NCBI GenBank assembly: GCA_019241095.1
Contig: JAFAXJ010000041.1
Coordinates: forward strand, 1-21,905
From: Verrucomicrobiota bacterium
Lineage (GTDB): Bacteria; Verrucomicrobiota; Verrucomicrobiia; Chthoniobacterales; JAFAMB01
Direction of reading: 5' to 3'
Length of the DNA stretch: 21,905 nt
This document shows positions 7,914 to 15,277 of this stretch, in pieces; position 1 is the first letter of the stretch, and every line of letters starts with the position of its first letter. A program made the position numbers and the translations under genes. Under the pieces are notes generated by a model, which was given only the letters and a program-made list of their open reading frames with translations, made no database searches and was not told the origin of the DNA.

Positions 7914-8837
7914 ATGCCAAAGAAAAGTCAGCTTGAAATAGAAGGCAAAAGCTTACAGGTCTCCAATCTCGAAAAAGTTCTATACCCGGATGTAGGATTT
8001 ACCAAGGGCGATCTGATCAATTACTACATTCGAATATCGCCTGTGCTATTGCCGCATATGAATCAGCGCCCAATCAGTTTGAAGCGATATCCTGAAGGTG
8101 TAAACGGCTTCTATTTTTATGAAAAGCAATGCCCCGTTCATCGCCCCGATTGGATGTACACCACGAGGGTTCCAAGTCGCCGTGAAGCCGGTTTCATCGA
8201 CTATTGCATGATTAACGATTTACCTGCTCTGGTTTGGGCGGCGAATCTTGCTGATCTCGAATTGCACACCTTTCTCCACAAAGCTCCCAGGATTGACCGG
8301 CCAACTATGCTGGCGTTTGATCTCGACCCCGGACCTCCGGCCGACATAGTAGCGTGTTGTACAATCGCTTTGCGTCTGAAGAAGCATCTTGAAGTTTTCA
8401 ATCTCCAAAGTTTTCCAAAGACCTCAGGTTCTAAAGGGATGCAAGTTTACGTTCCGTTGAACACAAAAGTGGACTATGAACAGACCAAATCTTTTGCCTT
8501 AGAGCGAGCTCACGATCTTGAAGAGGAGTCGCCTGAAGAGGTTGTCTCTAAAATGCAAAAGAAATTACGATCGGGGAAGGTCTTTGTGGATTGGAGCCAA
8601 AACGATCCGCACAAAACGACAGTTTGCGTGTACTCGTTGCGGGCAAGGCCAAGGCCGACAGTATCGACTCCAATCTCGTGGGACGAAGTGTCGAAAGCTG
8701 CTGAGAAGAAAGATCCGAAATTGCTCGAGTTTGAATCCTCTATCGTACTCGAGCGAGTGAAAGAACATGGCGATCTATTTGAAAAGGTTCTGACGCTTAA
8801 GCAGAAGTTAGCTCTACCTAGACAGGTTTCGCGCTAA
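7914..8837 (+). CDS. LigD-type DNA polymerase/primase domain protein (stand-alone, NHEJ)
   Basis: This is a 307-residue protein matching the polymerase domain of the multi-domain ligase LigD, an archaeo-eukaryotic-primase-like enzyme that fills gaps with nucleotides during non-homologous end joining with Ku. The catalytic DxD is at AFDLDPG (Asp136, Asp138), the nucleotide-binding motif at FPKTSGSKGMQVYVPL (SGSKG 171-175), and the third acidic residue at VDWSQND (Asp226). No ligase or phosphoesterase domain is attached and no ku gene is in the window, so partners must be encoded elsewhere. The ATG lacks a visible Shine-Dalgarno sequence. A good intrinsic terminator follows 27 bp after the stop, so it appears to be transcribed alone. 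Confidence 0.9.
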   Translation: MPKKSQLEIEGKSLQVSNLEKVLYPDVGFTKGDLINYYIRISPVLLPHMNQRPISLKRYPEGVNGFYFYEKQCPVHRPDWMYTTRVPSRREAGFIDYCMINDLPALVWAANLADLELHTFLHKAPRIDRPTMLAFDLDPGPPADIVACCTIALRLKKHLEVFNLQSFPKTSGSKGMQVYVPLNTKVDYEQTKSFALERAHDLEEESPEEVVSKMQKKLRSGKVFVDWSQNDPHKTTVCVYSLRARPRPTVSTPISWDEVSKAAEKKDPKLLEFESSIVLERVKEHGDLFEKVLTLKQKLALPRQVSR

Positions 8838-8863
8838 CAGCTTTCAGCTTCGCTGGGCGGGTG

Positions 8864-8889
8864 AAAACGTTCTCGAGGGAGTTTTTTTT
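8864..8889 (+). terminator. Intrinsic terminator after the LigD-type polymerase gene
   Basis: AAAAC/GTTTT arms enclose a short inner stem (TCTC/GGGA with a G-T pair), and eight Ts follow at 8882-8889. The stem is modest, but the T-tract and position just after a stop codon support termination. Confidence 0.45.
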
Positions 8890-8899
8890 GAAGGTTATT

Positions 8900-9195
8900 C
8901 GGCTCAGTGGGATTGAGTTGTAGCACCCAGGAGCCATGTTTGAGCTGGTTTTGATTGTGCGGGATTACTATCGTAGGCTTTTCAGTCGAAACACATGCGG
9001 TAGATGATTTTGAGCCAGCGTTGAGCCAGGCGGCGTAGCGGCATGACCATGCGCGTGAACACCTCACGACACTGCGAAATAGGCTTTCGGTTCCGATGCC
9101 GGCCCTCGAGCTGGTGCACGCTACTAGGAAGAGCGTCGGACCGCTTTTCTGAAGCCTGTCTGCTCTCGGCCAAAACCACGTCTTTTCGCAGGCAT
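8900..9195 (-). pseudogene. Degenerate transposase-like remnant
   Basis: Read on the minus strand from an ATG at 9193-9195, the region gives MPAKRR, then (after a one-base shift) LAESRQASEKRSDALPSSV, and later PLRRLAQRWLKIIYRM. After another shift and a stop in the first frame comes NQLKHGSWVLQL. The RRLAQRWLKIIYRM piece and its continuation resemble the C-terminal end of IS110-family transposases. At least two frame changes and the short length show that no intact protein is made. The identity is tentative because the conserved catalytic parts are absent. It lies between the LigD-type polymerase terminator and the frameshifted dehydrogenase, and its 5' end is repeated beyond that dehydrogenase. 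Confidence 0.35.
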
Positions 9196-9214
9196 AAAGC
9201 TTCTTAATTGCCCC
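9161..9214. repeat. Imperfect direct repeat, left copy
   Basis: This copy starts TGCTCTCGGCCAAA, continues CACGTCTTTTCGC and GGCATA, and ends near AATTGC. It recurs with a few changes and small indels at 10158-10213. On the minus strand both copies encode the same gene start (ATG CCn GCG AAA AGA CGT). The two copies bracket the dehydrogenase pseudogene. Confidence 0.7.
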
Positions 9215-9279
9215 TTGCCGATTTGCTATCTGTTAAGCGAGCTTTTTCCAATAGCAAAAAGATGCAATAACGTTCAACC

Positions 9280-10139
9280 TCAGCCGCCAACGAGGAGGAC
9301 TTCCACGCCGTCAAATGCAGTTCCCATGCCGATATTGCGCCACCGCGCAAACTCCTGAGACATAGCGCCACTTTTCTTTTCCCACAGACCGATGGCGTCC
9401 GCGCCCAGGAGCAGACGCAAGGGCGGATCGTCGCTTCCAACGGCGGCGATCATTGCCAACGCGGCCTTGTGCGGATCGCCTGGCTGCTTGCCGTGGCTGC
9501 CGTAAAGATACTTTTCGATGGGTTCTAGCACCGGGCGATACGCGGCGATCTGGACGGCGGGTCGCATGTTCTTGTCGCCGGCAAATTCCGTGCGGAAGGC
9601 ACCCGGCTCCACGATGGTCACATGGATACCCAACGGTTTTACCTCGTCATGGAGTGCCTCGCTCCAGCCCTCCAGGGCAAACTTGGAGGCGCAGTAGGGG
9701 CCAAAGCCGCCGACCGCGACCAACCCGCCAATGCTGGTCAGATTGAGAATGTGCCCGCTGCCTTGAGCGCGCATCGTGGGCAGCAGCGCGCGAGTGAGTT
9801 CTACAGCCGCGAAGAAGTTAACCTCCATCTGTTCGCGTAACTGCGCGGGAGAGAATTCCTCGGCGGCGCCGAGCGAGCCGCGCCCTGCGATGTTGGCTAG
9901 AACGTCCACCTGCCGGAACCTCTCCAAGACTGCACTGATGGCGTGCTCACGGGCACTTTCATCTGTGACATCCAACGCCACGGCAAGCGCCGCCTGCGGG
10001 TAACGGGCAGTCAATTCGTCTAAGGGCTCGGTGCGGCGCGCGGCAAGCACCGCCTGGTCGCCTTTTGCCAATACTGCTTCGGCCAAAGCACGGCCAAAGC
10101 CGCTGAAGAGCCGGTGATGAAGTAGGTTTTCGTGCTCAT
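9280..10139 (-). pseudogene. Short-chain dehydrogenase/reductase with an N-terminal frameshift
   Basis: The gene starts at ATG 10137-10139 and reads MSTKTYFITGSS, then breaks frame. One base later the reading continues SGFGRALAEAVLAKG and runs intact to the stop at 9280. The join lies at about 10104-10108, inside the NAD(P)-binding TGxxxGxG loop, so a single missing base explains it. The remainder is a normal classical SDR: the NIAG motif as NVLANIAGRG-like LANIAGRG, the catalytic Ser in LNLTSIGG, and YCASK with Tyr and Lys. These enzymes oxidise or reduce alcohols and ketones with NAD(P). The reading after the shift has no good start of its own with a complete cofactor site, so either the gene is dead or the base is a sequencing error. 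It is clearly GC-richer than its neighbours and is bracketed by direct repeats, which suggests transfer. Confidence 0.8.
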
Positions 10140-10157
10140 GATGAAGCTATACATTCA

Positions 10158-10213
10158 TGCTCTCGGCCAAACTACGTCTTTTCGCTGGCATAGATTAACT
10201 TCCCGAATTGCTC
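10158..10213. repeat. Imperfect direct repeat, right copy
   Basis: Partner of the repeat at 9161-9214: TGCTCTCGGCCAAA followed by TACGTCTTTTCGC, GGCATA and AATTGC, with small indels between. On the minus strand it encodes MPAKRRSLAES and then stops just before the dehydrogenase start codon. A GGGAAG stretch upstream of that ATG could be its ribosome-binding site. Confidence 0.7.
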
Positions 10214-10255
10214 CCAAATTGGTGTCAAAAGCACGACGTCCGGAGGTTCAACTAA

Positions 10256-10288
10256 GGCGCGCCCATTGTCCTTCATATCGGGCGCGCC
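10256..10288. repeat. 9-bp inverted repeat with 15-nt loop
   Basis: GGCGCGCCC (10256-10264) and GGGCGCGCC (10280-10288) are perfect inverted copies. There is no T-tract, so it is not a classical terminator. It lies in the 260-bp gap before the DUF4062 gene, in which I otherwise see only the repeat at 10158-10213 and a weak promoter-like pair, TGGACA (10327-10332) - 17 nt - TAAAGA (10350-10355). Confidence 0.5.
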
Positions 10289-10399
10289 GCAAGGGTGGGG
10301 AGCGTCGATTGCGCCCTGGTATGTTTTGGACAGGTTCTATGATGACCCCTAAAGAGCTTTCCTTCGGCTACACTTTTCAATAATCTCCAGCAGTTTTGC

Positions 10400-11314
10400 A
10401 TGCCTCCAGAGCGCGCTTATAGGAAGATCCGTGTTTTTATCGCCTGTCCCGGTGACGTCGAAGACGAGAAAGCCCGGTTGCTAAAGGTCATTGAGAGTCT
10501 GCGATTCGACGCGGATGCTCATGGATTCTTTCTGGACCCGATAGAGTGGCGGCAATGTGTGCCCGATCTTGGTTTACCTCAGGAAGTCATTTTTGAGCAG
10601 GTAAAGCCGGAAGCATGGGATATCTTTATTGCTATTCTTTGGACCCGCTTCGGAACGCCATGCGGAGTATTTGACGTAGAAACAGGCCGAGAATTAACTG
10701 GAACGGAGGCAGAGATCGTCAGGGCCATCGAGATCCACCGTGCGCACGATTTACCGCGTGTCTTTATTTACCGCTCGACGCGCCCGCCCAATTCGCTGAG
10801 GGAACTTCGTGGAGATCAACTTAAGGCCGTGGATGACTTTTTGCAGGAGTGCGAGCGAGGCGGCAGGCATCCCGCGCTGGTGAAGCTTTACGAGCAGCCG
10901 GACGAATTTGAAAGGTTCGTCAGCGAGCACCTCCGAAAGACTTTGGCCACAGTCGATCTGACGGAAATAAAAAGCAAACAGGATTGGCAACAAGATCATT
11001 TGAAGGTTGTCCAACTAGTTCTGCCCCTTCTGTTGCCGATACAAGAACAGCAACACTTGATAAATTTGGGAATCCAAAATACGTCTGGTTACCGAGGCAA
11101 TGATGCGGTGCGATCGGAATTGCGTCGTCTCCGATCGATGGGCCTAATAGAGAAACGTGCCGGGCGGAACATTGGAGAAATAAAAGATAACCACACCATC
11201 GACTTACAAGATTACGTGTATCTTACGAAGTCCGGCCAGGAGTGGGTGACAATCATTCAGGCAAATCAGCAATCGTTGTCCAGAGACCGAGAGGCGCAGA
11301 TGCCGGGAGGTTAG
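10400..11314 (+). CDS. DUF4062 (TIR-like fold) protein with C-terminal winged helix
   Basis: This is a 304-residue soluble protein with two parts. Residues 8-180 match the DUF4062-type, TIR-related domain: IRVFIACPGDVEDEK (10-24), IEWRQ (48-52), the DIFIAILWTRFGTP strand and loop (74-87), and LTGTEAEI (99-106), which corresponds to the usual SGTExE. Residues ~200-286 look like a winged helix: NDAVRSELRRLRSMGLIEK as recognition and wing region, then VYLTKSGQEWV. DUF4062 domains usually sit at the N-terminus of large NTP-binding (STAND) proteins with WD40 or TPR repeats, some of them antiviral. Here no NTPase or repeat domain is present. Enzymatic activity is uncertain, since the TIR catalytic Glu cannot be assigned with certainty. 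No good ribosome-binding site precedes the ATG. A role in signalling, transcription control or defence is inference. Confidence 0.7.
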   Translation: MPPERAYRKIRVFIACPGDVEDEKARLLKVIESLRFDADAHGFFLDPIEWRQCVPDLGLPQEVIFEQVKPEAWDIFIAILWTRFGTPCGVFDVETGRELTGTEAEIVRAIEIHRAHDLPRVFIYRSTRPPNSLRELRGDQLKAVDDFLQECERGGRHPALVKLYEQPDEFERFVSEHLRKTLATVDLTEIKSKQDWQQDHLKVVQLVLPLLLPIQEQQHLINLGIQNTSGYRGNDAVRSELRRLRSMGLIEKRAGRNIGEIKDNHTIDLQDYVYLTKSGQEWVTIIQANQQSLSRDREAQMPGG

Positions 11315-12092
11315 ATCAGAAGCAAGATCCGTCAGCTCGATGGCCAATGGGAAAACACAGCTGGGCGTTGGAAAGTGCGGGTGTTACAATGGAAATCCCC
11401 AAGTTCAAAAGCGCGTTCACCGCATCGGCCACACCTGCATGGGTACACTACTCCGTTGTTGGTGAGCTTGAAGCTACCGGTACCGGCGGCAGTAATCCAG
11501 CTGGATCGGGCTAAACGCGAAGTTTAACTCAGGCTGGACCAGGGGCAATCGGGGGAGCGGATTGGGTTTGAGGTTTTGCTACTTTTACCGGTCGAAACGC
11601 AACGTTTCATTATTTGGAAAAGGCGATCGTGCTTTAGTCGGATGTGCCTGCAAACGCGATCAGTGGGGGAGATCACAGAGGGCGTGCGGCTTCGGCAGCG
11701 CGGATGTATGGCGAGCCCAAGATCGTGTGGGCGTTCACCCCGGCCGAGGTATAAATTTTCCCACGGCGGATCCCAGATGGGGTGTTGGTGTCCGCCCGAA
11801 GGTGCGGGAAATGCGTCTGCGGTTCCCGGCATTAGGCCAATTGGGTGGCGGCCCGAGCCGCCACAGCGTTGTATCTGGCCATGAGCAAGCCAGCAAGGTT
11901 TTCCCACCACTCTCCGAGAAGGCGCGCCAGAGAAAATGCCGAATCTGCTACGGATAGCTCCTTAAAATTTGTGCCGTGGCGTTTCGTCAGCTTTTCGCTA
12001 TGATTCAATTAGGAGAGCAATAATCTTTCGGGCGTATACCGATTGCCGTATACTCGACCAAGCTTTTGGCATTAAACGATCGCGGCTAAAGT
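11315..12092. other. Long stretch without a convincing gene
   Basis: No frame on either strand resembles a known family. The plus-strand frames at 11562-11957 and 11576-11884 and the minus frame at 11524-11910 overlap one another and have irregular, Trp/Cys/Arg-rich composition. The most protein-like piece is a TTG-initiated minus frame at 11832-12008 (58 residues, containing FSLARLLGEWWENLAG), with no ribosome-binding site. A hairpin lies at 11845-11864. The stretch may be decayed coding DNA. Confidence 0.4.
11845..11864. repeat. Strong GC hairpin
   Basis: GTGGCGGC-CCGA-GCCGCCAC is a perfect 8-bp stem with a 4-nt loop. It is not followed by Ts on either strand. It lies inside the possible minus frame at 11832-12008, where it would encode an Ala/Arg-rich segment, so the symmetry may reflect coding content. 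Confidence 0.5.
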
Positions 12093-12191
12093 ATGTTTTT
12101 TTCTGAATTCCAGAAACAGCTTGGACGGAAACGCCCGCTCGATCGCTTGCCTGCGGGGAAATTGGGATTTGAAGCCGGTTTACAGCTGTGA
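12093..12191 (+). CDS. Possible 32-residue leader ORF coupled to the NUDIX gene
   Basis: An ATG-initiated frame reads MFFSEFQKQLGRKRPLDRLP and ends in GFEAGLQL. Its TGA stop overlaps the NUDIX GTG start in a GTGA arrangement, the classic geometry of translational coupling. A very weak purine stretch (GCTAAAG) precedes the ATG. The next gene has no good ribosome-binding site of its own, which makes coupling plausible. Too short to assign a function; it could also be the tail of a decayed gene. Confidence 0.3.
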   Translation: MFFSEFQKQLGRKRPLDRLPAGKLGFEAGLQL

Positions 12192-12724
12192 CGCTTGGTG
12201 AAAAGATCCGATTCTGTCCAGGATGCGGCAGTCCATCTGTTCAAACGCCAAACGATCGCGCCTTTTCGTGCCGCGCTTGTGACTTTGAATTTTTTCTGAA
12301 TACGGCTCCGACTGTGGCCGGATTGATTCTGGATAGCCGCAATCCCGAGCAGATCATGCTGATCCGCCGTGGACGAGATCCTGGGAAAGGTAAACTGGCA
12401 ATGCCGGGAGGTTTCGTTGATCCAGGGGAGAGCGCCGAAAAGGCGTTGCAACGAGAGGTCTTGGAAGAGCTTGGGTTGAGCATTGAGATTGATCGGTATC
12501 TCTGCTCGTTCCCCAACAATGACCTCTACCTAGGTACAATCTACCCGACGCTCGATCTCTTCTTCGTCGCTACAACTGATCGGTATTCTAAGCCGAAAAT
12601 GCGTTTGCCCGAAGTCGTTGAGATCGTTTGGCGTGCCTTAAACAGCGGAGTCGAGGAAGATTTAGCATTTCCATCAATGCAAGCTGCTTTCAAGTACCTG
12701 CGCGCCGGAATATTTCCAATCTAA
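12188..12724 (+). CDS. NUDIX hydrolase with N-terminal zinc ribbon (NudC-like)
   Basis: This is a 178-residue protein. The N-terminal zinc ribbon has FCPGCGS and SCRACDF (Cys10, 13, 28, 31). A complete Nudix box follows: Gly75-x5-Glu81-x7-Arg89-Glu90-Val-Leu-Glu93-Glu94-Leu-Gly96, all metal-binding Glu present. Nudix enzymes cleave nucleoside diphosphates linked to another group. The ribbon-plus-Nudix order recalls NADH pyrophosphatase/RNA-decapping NudC, but the protein is much shorter than NudC and lacks its N-terminal domain and clear SQPWPxPxS motif, so the substrate is open (NADH, ADP-ribose, other). The start is GTG, since an in-frame TGA lies only 18 bp upstream. The stop runs directly into the pseudogene on the other strand. 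Confidence 0.85.
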   Translation: MTLGEKIRFCPGCGSPSVQTPNDRAFSCRACDFEFFLNTAPTVAGLILDSRNPEQIMLIRRGRDPGKGKLAMPGGFVDPGESAEKALQREVLEELGLSIEIDRYLCSFPNNDLYLGTIYPTLDLFFVATTDRYSKPKMRLPEVVEIVWRALNSGVEEDLAFPSMQAAFKYLRAGIFPI

Positions 12725-13400
12725 CCTCAAGGTCGTGCGCTAAGAGCGAACAAAGGAATCTTATCAGGACGATGCCCAAAACAACAACTGCGAACCATAC
12801 GAACCAGTTGCCCCAGGCCTGAAACAAGGTCGCTTCGTGCCCAACGGGTACCTGCCGGCGTGGGACTTCAACCTGGACCGCATTTGGCACGGGCACATGG
12901 CAATCATGCGCGGCGTGGAAGGCGGATTTAGTATGGCGCGCGCAGCCAGGAATGGCTATTTGCCGGTCAGCGACGATCACGGGCGAGTCCTGGCGGAAAC
13001 TCGATCGAACTCAGGGACGTTCTCGACCCTCTTAGCCCCAATAGTCACCTCTGCTGCATCCGCGGCTTGCTGAAAAAATTAGATCGTCAATTGCCTGATC
13101 TCTGTCACGTACGGCAGCGATCTTCTCCGGCAGCACAATCACCGTGGCGCCGTGCTTTGCGATTATCTTCGCCTGCTCGGCATATGCCCTCAACAGGCTT
13201 GTCGCATCGGCCCCGACGGCAGCGGCTTCGGCCTTTCCTGCAGCATCCGAGGCGATAAGACCTACGGTCATGGTTGTGCGGTGACCGGTTGTCAGCAGCC
13301 GCACCGTACCGAATGCGAGCACAGCGAGGAGCACTCCGCTTATGAGCCAAACTACCTGCTTAGCACGGTGCGGCTCTCGTTGCGCAAGAAGAAGAACACG
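12725..13400 (-). pseudogene. Scrambled remnant of a nitrilase/apolipoprotein N-acyltransferase-like protein
   Basis: Pieces of one protein are recognisable out of order and orientation. On the minus strand, from about 13370 down, come a membrane segment (WLISGVLLAVLAFGTVRL), then MTVGLIASDAAGKAEA and a CN-hydrolase start with ATVIVLPEKIAAV (the Glu of the nitrilase triad). After a one-base shift near 13060 this continues ADAAEVTIGAKR. The centre with the Lys and Cys of the triad is missing. The next piece (LPAWDF to GRVLAET and FSTLL) lies on the plus strand at about 12849-13031. The C-terminal tail VPVGHEATLFQAWGNWFVWF returns to the minus strand at about 12852-12730. Such proteins acylate lipoproteins or act as membrane-bound amidases. 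The gene is clearly dead. Confidence 0.65.
12849..13031 (+). other. Inverted internal segment of the nitrilase-like pseudogene
   Basis: This ~180-bp piece reads on the plus strand as PAWDFNLDRIWHGHMAIMRG, VEGGFSMARAARNGYLPVSD and DHGRVLAET, which is the expected middle of the same CN-hydrolase domain whose flanks are on the minus strand. The left join is at a GGTACC palindrome (12847-12852) and the right join at about 13026-13034. No long inverted repeat flanks it; only a few bases (GGGT) match in inverted orientation. Confidence 0.6.
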
Positions 13401-13432
13401 GCAAGGATTTGTTAACGCTAGCTTACCTTTAG

Positions 13433-14266
13433 CTAGGCCTTGACGCTGCCTGCCAAAGACCCTTTAAGGAAATAACGTTGGAAGCAGAGGAATACGATCA
13501 AGACGGGAATCATAACCAGCGTGGCATAAGCCAAGAGCGTTCCCCATTCGACCGTGTTCGTGCCGATCAGGTTAGCTAGAGAGAGTTGCAAAGTAAAATT
13601 CTGCTGGCTGTTGATAACAATCAAAGGCCAGAGATAATCATTCCATCTCCAGGTGAAGCTGAGAATGCAAACCGCTCCGAGAGCAGGAGCTGATAAGGGC
13701 AGAATTACCCGCCAAAAAATCTTCCAATCCGTTGCTCCATCGATTCTCGCCGCCTCAAGCACATCGTCTGGGATACCCACCATGTACTGGCGCATCATAA
13801 ACGTGCCAGTAGCCGTGGCAGCCGGGGGTATGATGATTCCAATGAGGTTGTTTACCCAGCCTAAGGTCTTCAATACGAGAAACACGGGCACCATCAAGAC
13901 CTGCAGCGGAACCAGCAGAACACTGATGATCAGCATCAAGATGAATTGACGTCCCAAAAACTTGTATTTAGCCAGCGCGAAACCAGCCATAGCGCTCGCC
14001 ATTACCGTAAGCAAGCTGCTCAACGTGGCGACTATAAACGAGTTGAGAGCGTATTGTGGCACATTTCCGGTGGCGAAAACCGCCCTGAAATTCTCTAGCG
14101 TAAAGCTGCGCGGATCGAAGCTCGGCGGAAACGTAAATAGATTGCCTGAAGACTGAAATGCCGAGAACACCGACCAGAGCACCGGGGTCAAAAAAAAGAT
14201 GCAAACGACAACAGAAACAATGTCGTATGCGAATTTCCGAAACGAATTCAGTTTCTCGCCTTTCAT
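13433..14266 (-). CDS. Sugar ABC transporter permease (MalG/UgpE type)
   Basis: This inner-membrane permease of a carbohydrate ABC importer has about six hydrophobic helices. The conserved EAA loop, which contacts the ATPase, reads EAARIDGATDWKIFWRVILP near residue 171. Length (277 residues from the ATG) is normal. I chose the ATG at 14264-14266 (MKGEKLNSF); a TTG seven codons upstream (14287) is possible, and neither has a strong ribosome-binding site. It is the last gene of the minus-strand sugar operon, 64 bp after the other permease. A 6-bp hairpin (CTAGCT/AGCTAG, 13418-13436) covers its stop codon but has no T-tract. No ATPase gene follows; instead the operon runs straight into the pseudogene at 12725-13400. 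Confidence 0.9.
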   Translation of the reverse strand: MKGEKLNSFRKFAYDIVSVVVCIFFLTPVLWSVFSAFQSSGNLFTFPPSFDPRSFTLENFRAVFATGNVPQYALNSFIVATLSSLLTVMASAMAGFALAKYKFLGRQFILMLIISVLLVPLQVLMVPVFLVLKTLGWVNNLIGIIIPPAATATGTFMMRQYMVGIPDDVLEAARIDGATDWKIFWRVILPLSAPALGAVCILSFTWRWNDYLWPLIVINSQQNFTLQLSLANLIGTNTVEWGTLLAYATLVMIPVLIVFLCFQRYFLKGSLAGSVKA

Positions 14267-14330
14267 CCGGTGTCTCAGGTATATCAAACGGTTGACCGCA
14301 GTTTTGTGCGTCTGTTTCGAACGGGCACAT

Positions 14331-15269
14331 TCATATCATTCCCTCCTGCTTGAAAAGTCGCATCTGCAACCAGGCCACAAATAGAATGATGGGTAGAATC
14401 ACGACCGCTTGAGCAACTGCATAACCAGGCTGAAGGCGATTAAAGGCAGACTGGTACATATTCTGGACGATAAGGCGCGTAGCGCTACCGGGACCTCCTG
14501 CAGTCAGCAGCAGGATAGTCTCGAATGCCTGTGTTGCGTGAACTGTCGCAAGAATCACTATCAACAAAATCGTCGGCTTCAGCATCGGCAACGTGATGTG
14601 CCAAAACCGCTTCCATGCGTCAGCGCCCTCGATCCTTGCCGCCTCATAAAGTTCTGCATTTATCTGGCTCAGACCGGCCAACACCATCAACATGTAAAAA
14701 CCGACCAAGTTCCAGACCGTGGTTACCACGACACTTACCCGCGCCGAGAAATCAGCCGAGAGCCAGGGCACGGTCGGCAGGCCCGCCCACTTTAAAAATC
14801 CATCAGTAACTCCCAGGTCCTCGTTCAGAAGCCATTTCCAGGCGGTCGCGACCACAACCGGCGACAAAACAAAAGGAATGTAAAACCCGACCCGAGCGAG
14901 GAGGCGTGCTGGCCGGCTTTCTCGTAAAAAGATGCCCACGGCGATGCTTCCGATCAGAATCAACGGAACAACCGTAAGCGTATACCATGCAGTGTTGAAA
15001 AGGCTCTCTCCAAACTGGGGATCCCTGAACAGCCGCAAATAGTTATTCAATCCAATGAATCTGGAGGTGCCTCGAATTGCGTCTATGTCCTGGAGCGACA
15101 TCCAAAGCCCGTAAAGCATTGGGAAAAAACTGAAAAGCGTCATCATCCCAACGGTTGGTACCAGGAACAGATAGGGTGACCACCGGAAATGCTCCGGCCG
15201 CGGCGAGTAGAGGGTAGGCTGCGACTGAACTTTTTGAAGTTGTAAAGGCTCGTTCCGGGGGGAAGACAT
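14331..15269 (-). CDS. Sugar ABC transporter permease (MalF/UgpA type)
   Basis: This 312-residue integral membrane protein forms the first permease subunit of the importer. After a ~30-residue cytoplasmic start come about six membrane helices beginning YLFLVPTVGMMTLFSFFPML. The EAA loop is EAARIEGADAWKRFWHITLP (from about residue 210). The C-terminal QMRLFKQEGMI is typical of the end of MalF/UgpA-type subunits. It lies 8 bp after the binding-protein gene, in the same operon, and should form a heterodimer with the permease at 13433. The ATG has only a weak upstream purine stretch, so coupled translation is likely. Confidence 0.9.
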   Translation of the reverse strand: MSSPRNEPLQLQKVQSQPTLYSPRPEHFRWSPYLFLVPTVGMMTLFSFFPMLYGLWMSLQDIDAIRGTSRFIGLNNYLRLFRDPQFGESLFNTAWYTLTVVPLILIGSIAVGIFLRESRPARLLARVGFYIPFVLSPVVVATAWKWLLNEDLGVTDGFLKWAGLPTVPWLSADFSARVSVVVTTVWNLVGFYMLMVLAGLSQINAELYEAARIEGADAWKRFWHITLPMLKPTILLIVILATVHATQAFETILLLTAGGPGSATRLIVQNMYQSAFNRLQPGYAVAQAVVILPIILFVAWLQMRLFKQEGMI

Positions 15270-15277
15270 TTGATATT

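Noticed and set aside
7612..7941. 109-residue TTG-initiated plus-strand frame
   Set aside because: It overlaps the true polymerase start, has irregular composition, and the minus-strand frame in the same gap looks more protein-like.
11524..11957. Overlapping long frames on both strands
   Set aside because: They overlap one another, have Trp/Cys/Arg-heavy composition without motifs, and look like chance frames in GC-rich DNA.
12849..13031. Active phase-variable invertible switch
   Set aside because: No long inverted repeats flank the segment, no recombinase gene is nearby, and the rest of the gene is broken, so a fixed inversion during decay is more likely.
13418..13436. CTAGCT/AGCTAG hairpin as terminator of the sugar operon
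   Set aside because: Only six base pairs, it covers the stop codon, and no T-tract follows on the minus strand.
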